Shown here piece after piece: positions 11,018-21,032 of a stretch of DNA of 64,000 bases. The stretch is from Phytophthora sp. 'mugwort' (taxonomy: Eukaryota > Oomycota > Peronosporomycetes > Peronosporales > Peronosporaceae): contig JAUCEF010000013.1 of NCBI GenBank assembly GCA_033558025.1, forward strand, positions 4,643,001-4,707,000. The letters run 5' to 3'. Numbering within the stretch: position 1 is the stretch's first letter; each line of letters begins with the position of its first letter. Below the pieces are notes generated by a model that saw nothing but the letters and a program-made list of their open reading frames with translations, ran no database searches and was not told where the DNA came from. Made by a program: the position numbers and the translations under genes.

Positions 11018-14000
11018 TCACTGCATGACGAGAGCCAGCTGAATCTTGCGTTGACGCACTAACGAGACAGGGTTTTTCATGCGGATCACTCGACATAGTG
11101 CAGGATTGCCAGCGTTGAATACGCGATAGATGCAGTACGTGGAGCCGTGAATAGCTGCCTGGTCCAATTCGTTCATACTGATCTCAAATACCCCCTTCTC
11201 CATGGTGCGTGTGGACTTTACCTCGATGTATTCTACCACTTTGCCAGCAGATGACAGCGTGAGGTCGTATGGGAGACCAGACTCGTCCTTTTCGTTCACC
11301 CATTCGACAGTCATGTCCGACTCGCTCTCTGTGTGCTGCTGTTTGAGCTGGTTGAAGACATATTCCTCGCCCCAACGACCGATAGCTTCTCGCTCCTCTT
11401 TCGTCATCGTGTTCGACAGCGACAATGACTGCATTCCAGGGCCAGACGATGGATGATAAGGAGCTCCATTTGTACCTCCGTTAACCGTTCGAGGCGGAAG
11501 TGGTGGGTATGGTGGCCTCTGCATTCCATTCCCAGTCATGTTGTAGTTTGTCGACGACGGCAAAGAAGGCAGCCAAGCACTTTGAGCTGCTGTATTGTTT
11601 TGTTGAGGTTGGTTGTGGAACTTCTTGACAGGAGCCTCCTCGGCAGCGATTTCGCCATCTTCCATGTCCTCCAGATCGCGCTTGAGACCAGCATTTTCAA
11701 GTGTACACGACGTCGAGATACCGCTGTCCTCCACTTGTCGGACCCATAAGGTATCAGCCTCGCTGGCAGGTAACGGAGGCAACAGTTGGGTCTCTACTAA
11801 CCATTGCTCTCTCATGAGCGCACTGGGCTGCAACAAACTGAGGTACAGCAAGTTGGCAACACTAGAAGCCACTTGTGTACCGAAGAGCTTTCGACATAGT
11901 TCCATTAACACCGTGGAGAGCACACTAGCTTCTTCGTCTCCTGTCACCGACTGCATGTACAGAGTCTTTCCAGATACATCGAGGAAACAACAAGACAGCG
12001 CGTCAACGCCGCGTCGAAGACTGAACGAAGTTCCAACTCGATACACCACTTGAAATCCATCCTGGCCATCAACCAGCACACACTGAAGCTCTGCCGCTAA
12101 CGTTGAGATGAAATCGTGCTGTAGCTGATCGTATAAATGTCGCTGAGTGTGAAACAGGAAGCGCTGGGCCATAGCAAACGCAGTACGAATCTTCTGGTGG
12201 AACGCCTCGCTTGCTGCATGTTGCGTGCTGAGCACACTGACTTCGTACTGCAACTGTTCTTTCAGCGACTTCATCCCACAAAACTTGGTGAGGAACTTAC
12301 ACACTCGAGTGGCCTCGCTGGTACTAGCTGAATCATCCACAAAGTAGCTCCACGGGAATAGTCCAAGCACGTGAAGCTGCTCGCTTTGTCCTGACTGCTG
12401 CAGATCTTCCTTGGACAACTCCACTTGGTCGTTAATGTACATGTCAGCAGCTGATGACCATTGGTAACTCTCACCAATTGTAGGGAAGAGGTTCATACCC
12501 TGCAAACATCCCTGAAGCTGTTTTGCTTCCTGTTCGTCATCCAAAGAAGAAGGCGAGGAGAATGCACTTGCCCAGGCTTTGACCAAGCGTTGACCACACT
12601 TCAGCAATTTCTTCCTGCTCTTCTTGTCCAGCTGAGAAGACTTCGTGAAGCGAGCGAATACTTTACACCATGTGCTGGCATGGGCCTCGAGGTGTGCAGA
12701 GAGACTTGAAACCTTCGAGAAACGGAGCAGTGCGTCCAGAGCTCCATCGTCCACAAGGGATTCAAGCTGGACCACTTTGATGTCTTCATCATCGCGGCGC
12801 TTTGTGTCTTCATTGGTGCCGTCACCATTAGCTGCTGATGTGTCCTTACCGAGAGTCAACATCAACTTCTCCAGCTTGCGTTCATTCTCAGTCGTTGCTT
12901 GAACAGGTCGGTCCTTGGAGCTACAAAACACGAGACCAAAGCTAGACTCGACAACGCTCAGTACTGGTAGCCACGGAGTGGATTTCAACGTCTTCTTAAT
13001 CTCCTTCGTCTCCACCTTTGACAACGAACGCTTTTTCACCTTTTTCGAGAGCGTGCATAGTAATGGAAGTGTATTCTTTCTCCATATCTTGACTTTCTCG
13101 GATCCACTAGATTTCCTGCTACCATGCTTGGCCAAGAAACGTCCTTGCTGCTCAGTGATCATTGCACACAAGAAGGAGACGGACGGCTTACGTTGCACCC
13201 CACAAACCTCCGTGAAGAACGCACGCAATGACTTTGGATATAGTGTGTCCAAAGCGACCAACTCGCCATTGTGGGTAGTCGACGACCACACTGCACTCTT
13301 CGTACCAATAAAGAAATGTTTATTCCCTTCTGTACCAGTCCCAACCGAAGCAAAGATCATCATTTTGCGTGTAAACGCCTTCCTGATCTCATCACGGCGT
13401 CCGTCAGACTTTTGGCTTTCTTCCCATAGGAACGAGTACATTCGGGTCAATTGATTAATCTCCAGCAAAGCCAACGAAGTGTCGTCAACCGAGAGACTTG
13501 AGATAACTGAGAGCACATCAGCGACAGTCGCAGCAGCTTTCATGCCAAGGACACGTCTAGGGAAATCCTCGCTCTTCCACGTGATCGAGCTAAACGTCAC
13601 CATGCCCGTCGTGAATAAGCGTGTGACCGCCTCAACCGATAGCCATAGGCTTGTAGAACGGTGGAACTGTCCATCGGATCCCTCCAACCAGCAATTCTCT
13701 CTCCATAAATCAAGCACCTCATCCTGGTCATCGATAGAGCTGGTAGAATCAGAGCAATCTGCATTGCTCTCGTCTTCTTTGGCTCTCCAGTGTTTGTCCA
13801 AGTACCGTGCAAGACGCGTCGAAATGCTGCGCTTTACAGCAATATCCTCCTCAGCTTCAATCCACCTGAGTAATTGTTTTATTCCAGCTTGTGAGCGTGC
13901 ATCCGGCGTAAGACTCGCAACGTTAAACAGCAACGGCACTTCACAAACATCCACTAGTAAATGTTGCCACTGTTCGTCCATTGAATCCTTGGACGATACT

Positions 14001-17000
14001 GTATGGACAACATCGGAAAAGTACTCGCTTGACACAATAGCAAGACGTTCGGAGTCCTTCATTTTTGATTTGATCCACGAGACTAGCTCGGCCAGTTCTC
14101 GAATGGTGGATGGCAGGATCACGAACAATTTCTGGCTGTCCACTGCAACAACGCGATCGCTGTTCGTGGCGACAACCATGTTGGCTTTCACGTCTGCTTG
14201 CATCGAGCAACTTCCGCACCTCACCAGGTGAGAGGCGAGGAATTGTCCGTACTCAATTAGACCACCGACGTCTGGCTTTGCGTTGCTATTAGCTTCGGTG
14301 TCCAGGCGTAGCACTGCCATCTTTGGCAGGATATGGTGGCGAATCAAGTCGTGGTCTTCCATCACGTGAATACCCACGTCGTTCAGCAGAAACGCGCGTA
14401 GCTTGGAGCTCTTGTTAACAGCCTTGGTGAATGAGTCGTCCAGAATGCGAAGGTCGCTGAAGAACTCGTATGATGTCCCACGTCTAGAAGTATCGTCGGT
14501 AGCCTGAACACCCGACACAAAGAGAGAGTCGTGACTATCGGCTAGTGAAATCCACTTAGAGCTGCACTCTGAGCTGCCTTTTTGTTGCAGTGGGAAGCAC
14601 TTGATCAACCGTAATTCCTGTCGTAGTAAGCTCGAGTGTCGATCCTTTCGCCACAATTTCGCGAGCAGTGTCAGCATTTTCATCGTCCAGTTAATGTCGT
14701 TCTTTTCCGCCGATAGCGACAGTACTCGCATCAAATGAGACGAGTGAAGCTGCTCGATCCGCAGTTGGCTTTTCATTGAAACCGACATGCCCCGAGAAAG
14801 AGCAGGATGCAGGAACTTCTTGTTAAAAGTCGATGCAAGAATGCCTTCGCTAAGTGCCTCCAATAGCACAGCCGTATTTTCACTGGTATCGCTTCTCGTG
14901 AGGTCACTGCAATCAATCAAGTCGACTGGACGGAGTAGATTCCTCGCTGGTGAAGGTGGTGCAGAGCCAACACAAGCCAACCACTTTACTTGACGAAGCT
15001 CGCGCATGATCTCCGGAATAATGCTCCGAAATGGAGCTTGCACCTCGTTTTCAAGAGGCATTAATGAGAGCAGGCGTGTGATCGCAGCAATCATTCGTCT
15101 CTCGTCACCTGATTGGAACGTCGAGACGTAGCTCTCTACAGCAGCACGCACAAGCTTGGGGAACTTGGAGACAAGCCACTCATTCCACTCACTTCCGTTC
15201 GTGATCGCTTCTCGAGAGCTTGGGATTTCAAAGTCTCCTTGGAGAATAAAGCGGAAGCCGTATGACCTTAGCGGTAAGTAACAAAAAACCTGCTGAAGTG
15301 GAGGTCGGTCGTCTGGCTCGTTGAAATCCTCGCCTTGAAGCGCAACAGGGAGCGCAAGCGCGATCTCAGTTGGATGACTACGGCAGAATACCTGCGGTGG
15401 TTCAAGTGTCTCCTTCACTACCAACCACTTCTGCTGTGCCATTTCCACGCTGGTCTCGTTGTTTTTCACTTGTGAAAACAACTCAATAAGGTGAGCATTC
15501 GTCTGTAAACTCGTGTCTTTCTTGAGAAAATGTAGTGTGTGTTGTCGAGCTGAGTCACGTAGTCGAAGCTCTCGAATACGTCGAAGAAAGAGTAGCACCG
15601 ATGGCTCGAAAGCCATGAGCGACTGCGAAATGTCACCCATTCTCTGCACCGATGCAGCGTTCAAAGGCAGCACAAATGTCGTTCCACGACGCTGTTTCCA
15701 TTGAGTAATATCGTCCAGCCAATATGGCAAAATATACCCCATTCCATTCCCATGTTTAGTGTTCGTAGCGTGGAAGCAGATGTGGAACCCGTTCGAATGC
15801 ACCTGCGGATTGTCGGATACCTTGAAGACACTCTTAAAGCCAATACCTTTCTTGCCAATGCTTCCCTTGGAATCAGTTGACGCTTTGGTAGACGCCCCAA
15901 CGTCACAAATTGCTTGGATATTTGCCGGCAAGAAACCTTGTTCATTGTTGTAGAAGATAATTTCCTTGTCAGCCGTCAGCGTGAAGTCGCCGAGTGGAAC
16001 CACAGCATCGTCATAATTGTTATCATCGGCGTTTTGGAGCAGCTCGAGCACAAAGTGGGTGCTCTCGCTGTAGAGTTCGTCACTGAGCCGCTTGAGTGCA
16101 CGTTCTAGACGCTGCTGCTGGATACGCAGCACTGACGTTGTTGCTTCGTCCTGGATCTGCAGTCCAACACCAAACTGTTTCTTGCGTAAGTCTTCGATGA
16201 ACGATCGACATGAATCGGAGCTTGTGTTGCTCTCTGACGTGGAAAAATCTTCCATGTAATGGACGGATGGCTCAGTCGAAAAGCTTGGTACTTCTGGATC
16301 AGAAGAGTTTAAAAGACTCGTAACGCTGTTCTCACCGTCTGCACTGTACTTCGCTGCCTCAGTTGAAGATGTCGACTTGGTCTCGACAGCATCCTTGTCG
16401 CCACCTTTAGACTCCTCTTCGGCGACAATAGCTGTCAGATTCTCGCGCCTAGCACACCACTTGTCCGTCTGGCTAGCCCACAGCGGTGACGAACTTCGGC
16501 TGGATACAAACAGCAGCGCTTTTTGTTCGGCATCACTCCTACAAACGTTCCAGATCCGATCAGCGATACCCCACTCATTTAAGGCTCCTGAACCAGTGAC
16601 ATGGCCGACTACACCGAGTAGCAATGACAACACGAAGTCTGCAAACTCGACTGGTGTTTCCATGAGAATTTCCAACACGAATCGCTCGGGATATCCTTCT
16701 GCCATCTTGTCCCTTACAATGCTAGACAAGTATGCACGTAAATGAGCTTGTACGAGCTGTTTCGGGAAGTCGGCTTGGCCCTTGCACGTCACAACCATCG
16801 ATACCAAGTGGACGGCTACTTGATTGGCAGCCACACGGCTTTTGTCTTGCTGCGCCCGTGTCAGCAGCAGCTCCAAGCTGGACGGCGTCGATTTCTCGTT
16901 GACGCGCAGTATTGTTTTGTTCAAACAGCATACAAACATAAAGTCGTTTGACGGTGCATGATCAAGTAGAATCATTTCATGCACGCGGATAAACGAGAGC

Positions 17001-19363
17001 AAGGGCCCACACAACGGGGCATAACGCTCTGGCCAATCCATATACAACGATACATCAATCAAGTACGGGCATTTGCGCAGTCTGTCAAGCGCTTGCTCCC
17101 CCAAGACTTTCTGCTGCATTGACTCACCTGTTGCGTCTTCTGAAGTGACTGCAAAGCTTCCATCGCCATGGTTAAGATCCAAGCTTCCGGCGTATCTGAT
17201 CACTGAAGCCTCTTGTCCGTTGGAATCCTGATCAGCCAGCTTGGTCATCTCTTCAACACTAGGAAGACCGCTGTCTTCAACACGAATACATTGAAGCTCC
17301 ACTAAAAGCCGGTGAGTTATCCATTGTTGCTGCTTTTCGCTGGAGAGTGAAGACAATGACGCAGACGAAGAGATAGCCGAGCGGCACTCGCGAATAAACG
17401 GCAGCACTTCTTCTTCGAGACGCCTCTTATCCATTGTGTTCGATGAATTGGCGCGATTCTCACCCATTTCCGAGGAATGAATTAGGCTTTGAAGCCATTT
17501 GCCTGCAGTGAGTTCATTGTCATCAACGTCTTCTTTCGTGTCGTCCAGAAGCTCTGGCAAGAGCTCAAGCACGGATCGTCGTCCACCCCAAGAGATAGCG
17601 TCGCTCTTCGTTGAAAATTTGTTGACCAAATGGTTTTCAAGAGACGACAAACTCAGCAGCACATTCTTCACTGTGTGTGACTGGTTGTCGTACGACTGCT
17701 GAGAGTCGAAAAAGTTCTTAACCTCCGACTTGACGTCTTCGAGCGTCACTTCTACTATTCTTTTGTTGAGTCTGGCAAATCTGGTGGCAAATGGGTCGGT
17801 TGGCATAACTGGGAACTTGTTGGCGTCATCTGAAACCTTCGTCTCCTCCAACTTGGCAATTTTCACCGCTTCTTCGTCTCCCCCGTCGTCTTCCTCATCG
17901 CTTGACTCAATATGACACTTGCAAGTGCAAGAACAAGTGCAAGTATCTTTGCCTACACAACAGCAATCGCATTCTTCTTTGTCACTTTCAGATACTTTCT
18001 TGGTAGTTTGCATACCGTCTCCATCCCCACCATCCTCATCAGGTAGTTTATCATCGCTTAAGAGCAGCGCGTAGGTCTTTGCCATGATACTACAGATAAC
18101 CCACGTCACAACTTTCAGCCTCGAATGGTGTTTGCTCTTTTGTGACGAGACTAGAAATCGTGTCAACTGATTGCGAAGCTTCGAGTCGGTCTCAGCAATC
18201 TCCTGTGAGGAAATAGGCTTGCGGAACTTCTGCTGGTTCTTGGCGTCTGCAGTGGCTTTCCGACGCAACACGTTGTCCAGATACACATCGACATCGGTGA
18301 CGCGCTTCAGCATATCCAGCGAGAGCGACTGCATGCTGCTCTTATGTGTCCCACGTCTCTTCTGGGAGCCTTCATCATCCTGCTGTTCCGAGCGTGCAGT
18401 CGTTTGCTTCAGTAACTCATCCAATGCTTGTTTGCGATTGTCATCGCTGAATTTCTCCTTTGTGAGCCGGAACATCTTCTCAGCGACTTCGCGTTGGAAT
18501 TGCTGCTCCAGTGTCTTCATCTCCTTCATCTCATGATTGGCCACTCGACGCAGCATTCCCACGTAGACACCAAAGTCATTGGGATCAATGACCACTCCCA
18601 TCGCCTGTGCGCTCGGCTGTCTGTACTGCTGCGCTAGATACTGCATAAACTCATGCAGATCAATGTGTGACGACGCTCGAAAGGCGTCGTGTCCCAACAT
18701 GTCCTCAAACTTGCGCAGACAGCTCAGCACATCTCTCGTCGTGATGGTTAACATCGTCATCGGCGAGTGATACAGCTGCTGTACCGCTTCCGTGTGCAAA
18801 AACGAGTTGCCGAGCTTCAGCTCGTGAAAAGAACGCAGTCCTTCGTGCTGCAGGAAAGCTTGTTGACACTCAAAGAGCGTATTGATCCGCCGGCTCTGCA
18901 TGAAGCACGTGACAAACGTCCATACTCTTTGGTTCACAGTGTGCAGTTGCCTCAACGCCGGTAGCTGCAGCGCGCTCGTGCCCATCAACTCCTCAAATGC
19001 ATTGACACCTGCAAAGAAACAATCATTAGAACACAATAAAAACAGTTTAAATCACTGGTCTAGCGTACGGAAATGACTGCAGATGGCGCGCACTACGACG
19101 TCGAGAGTCAACGCGTTGGGTGGTGCTGACGGACTCGACTGATTGGATCGGAAGGATTCGACGAAGCTCACGACGTCTCTCTGGACTTGTGGCGCATTGG
19201 CAGGGGCTGGAGAAACTCGTGGTTGCTGGTATTGAGGTTGGTAGTAGTGTCCCTGTTGCTGATTGTATTGAGGCCGGGGGGCGTAATCGCCGCCGTGCTG
19301 ACTGCCGTGCTGCTGCTGCTGGAAGCGCTGCCAGTTGCCGCGTCCGCCGCGACCTTGGCGCAT
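11018..19363 (-). CDS. NO VEIN-like giant protein: sacsin-type HATPase plus C-terminal DUF3883
   Basis: Two exons, 19363-19069 and 19008-11018, give 2761 residues. The 60-bp intron begins GTACGC, has TTCTAATG and ends TTTGCAG; the split codon C|GT restores a continuous frame (ICSHFR-VNAFEELMG). The N-terminus is Gly/Arg/Gln-rich. A Cys cluster (CDCCCVGKDTCTCSC) sits near residue 450. A GHKL/HSP90-like ATPase fold is near residue 1080, with the N-box (LELLQNADDN) and the Gly loop (GKKGIGFKSVF). The last ~125 residues are a DUF3883 nuclease-like domain with DLTLSSAGKVVEYIEVKST. This ATPase..DUF3883 order is that of plant NO VEIN, a nuclear protein needed for development. The biochemical role is unknown. 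Unusual for its size and near-intronless structure. Confidence 0.88.
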
Positions 19364-19380
19364 GGCTGGAGGCGGCGCTG

Positions 19381-19399
19381 GCGTGGTATAATGAGCTGC
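19381..19399 (-). promoter_or_regulatory. possible initiator of the NO VEIN-like gene
   Basis: GCAGCTCATTATACCACGC on the minus strand resembles the oomycete initiator (GCTCATT) about 20-30 bp before the ATG. The downstream element is weak. Confidence 0.35.
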
Positions 19400-19510
19400 A
19401 CAGGTAGCAGCCAGACGTCGAGTATTGCACTGACGGTTGGTGCGCACTGGTGATCCGAAGTAATTAATGTTGGGTAGGTCGATTTTCGTATTTTGGGTGC
19501 TCCTTCTACA

Positions 19511-19523
19511 TACTACTGTAGTA
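19511..19523. promoter_or_regulatory. TACTAC-T-GTAGTA palindrome cluster
   Basis: Perfect 13-bp palindrome, followed over the next 60 bp by several overlapping half-sites (AGTACTACAGTAA, CTACTACAGTTACTAC, AGTAGTAG). It lies 150-220 bp upstream of the NO VEIN-like start. A matching palindrome is at 20781-20793. Confidence 0.4.
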
Positions 19524-19726
19524 TATTCAGTACTACAGTAATACAGCTACTACAGTTACTACTGTAGCAGTAGTAGTGCTGAACGTAGTAATTAAGTACG
19601 TGTACGTGTACTTGCCCGAGCGGCGAGAAAATATTAGGCGTGCGAGCGATCTCAGAGGCTGCTTGCGAGGTTGGAGTGCACAGAGCCACGTTTTGTCATC
19701 GCGTCGAGCGCTTTGCGTCGTAAGGA

Positions 19727-19966
19727 TCAGAAGGTGCTAGCGTTAACCTCGCGCTCGTGGATGGAGCAGAATTCACTTGTGACCAACGCAATCTTGGGGC
19801 AGTTGCGATGGCAGCATTTCTTGACTGTAGTCGACGATAAGAAGCACAAGATATTCGTCAGCGACGCTACCATCTCCACCAAAATGCAACTTTCATTGGA
19901 TGTGATGACGTACCTCCGCCGTGTGCCCAGCACAGTCCATACCGCTTGCCTGCGTGCTCGCACCAA
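19727..19966 (-). other. short frame with one Cys/His motif; gap 19.4-20.1 kb otherwise empty
   Basis: A minus-strand frame ends with CCHRNCPKIALVTSEFCSIH, which has the C-x3-4-C..C-x2-H spacing of the WRKY19-like Cys repeats of oomycetes. There is no good start codon with promoter, and the same DNA is also open on the plus strand (19671-20006). It may be a decayed fragment or an exon. No other gene is seen between 19364 and 20106. Confidence 0.3.
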
Positions 19967-20106
19967 CTCACCCGACAGGAGATTTCAACCTGATTCTCGC
20001 TACTGAGATCAGCAGTATGTGCCGAAGCCGGTCGGTTGTTTCCTTCCTACCCATGCACATCAACAACAAAGCTGTAAGTCACAGTTGAAGGACATACTAC
20101 CGCAAG

Positions 20107-20825
20107 TCACAGTTGCACCGTGTCGCTCCACTGTTGCGCCTCCATTGAATTCCCGCTAGAGTCTTCATTGTCCGGGGATGGGTCTCGACTTGTATCGGTA
20201 TTCCCCGGTTCTTTATCCTCTTCAGGGTTGCGCGTTGTGTGAGTGTCCGTCAGCATCCGCGTGTACACGGGAGATTCCGTCTCGTAGCGTTCGTCCTGCA
20301 ATTGCTGGATCATGTCCATCTCGTCCTGGAAACGTCCAAGCTGTCGAGACAACGCGCGATACGTTGCCGCTTGCTCCCTTTCATCTGGTGGTGCCTGGTC
20401 TCGACTGTAATTCGGCTGAAGACCGTTGAGTTGGCCCTCGGTCTCCATCTGCAGGCGGCCCCTCGTGGCCATGCGCGTGTTCACACGGTAAGGCTGTGCG
20501 CGTCCGCCATCGTTGTCCATGACTTCGTCCTGCTGCTGGTTGTTTCTGACTGCTGGTTGGGAGGCATCTCGATCCCCCTGGCCGCCGTCTGCACCATACC
20601 CTGTCAAGTTCCAGCCAGCAACGTTAGCACAAGCACAGGACCTACCACCTGCAGCAGAGAGCTATTTACTATTGTAGTACATGACTGAATAGTACCTGCC
20701 TGGCGCGTCTTCGACCGCGTTGTGCGCTGTTGTGCAGGCTCCGCATCGCCGCTCGGTTCCTTCTCGTGCCGCGACATACGTACTACCGTAGTATGACGGT
20801 CCGAGCATCTACGCGCTCGCTGCAT
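20107..20825 (-). CDS. small hydrophilic acidic protein, unknown function
   Basis: Proposed exons 20825-20696 and 20600-20107 give 207 residues. The 95-bp intron runs GTACTA..TTGACAG and the phases match (G|GG), giving ...RQAGYGADGGQ.... A later ATG at 20777 (MSRHEKEPSGD) would give 191 residues; it sits directly behind the TACTACCGTAGTA palindrome at 20781-20793 and may be the true start. The protein is charged and low in complexity, rich in Asp, Glu, Gln and Arg, with no membrane segment. A helical stretch (RALSRQLGRFQDEMDMIQQL) could form a coiled coil. Family not recognised. The same strand order as SerA-SerC upstream gives no functional hint. Confidence 0.55.
20781..20793. promoter_or_regulatory. 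TACTAC-C-GTAGTA palindrome
   Basis: Perfect 13-bp palindrome of the same design as the one at 19511-19523, located 4 bp upstream of the candidate ATG at 20777. Confidence 0.4.
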
Positions 20826-21032
20826 AGCTCACGCGAGAGAGACTTGCATTGAGTATGCGGCTGTTCTTTCGTGCTCCGCTACATGTACCACACAAGGGTC
20901 CACTCTGAGTTGACAGTTGAAGGAAAGGCAGAGTACTTTTTCCTTACCGTAGTTATTTGGCAACTCATACAAGCGAAAACGGATTTAGGTGTTTCACGTT
21001 GACAATTATTGCCACTCACTCTTTCGTCCTGC

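Noticed and set aside
13479..14231. 250-codon plus-strand frame
   Set aside because: Lies entirely inside the NO VEIN-like coding region on the other strand, with no domain or promoter.
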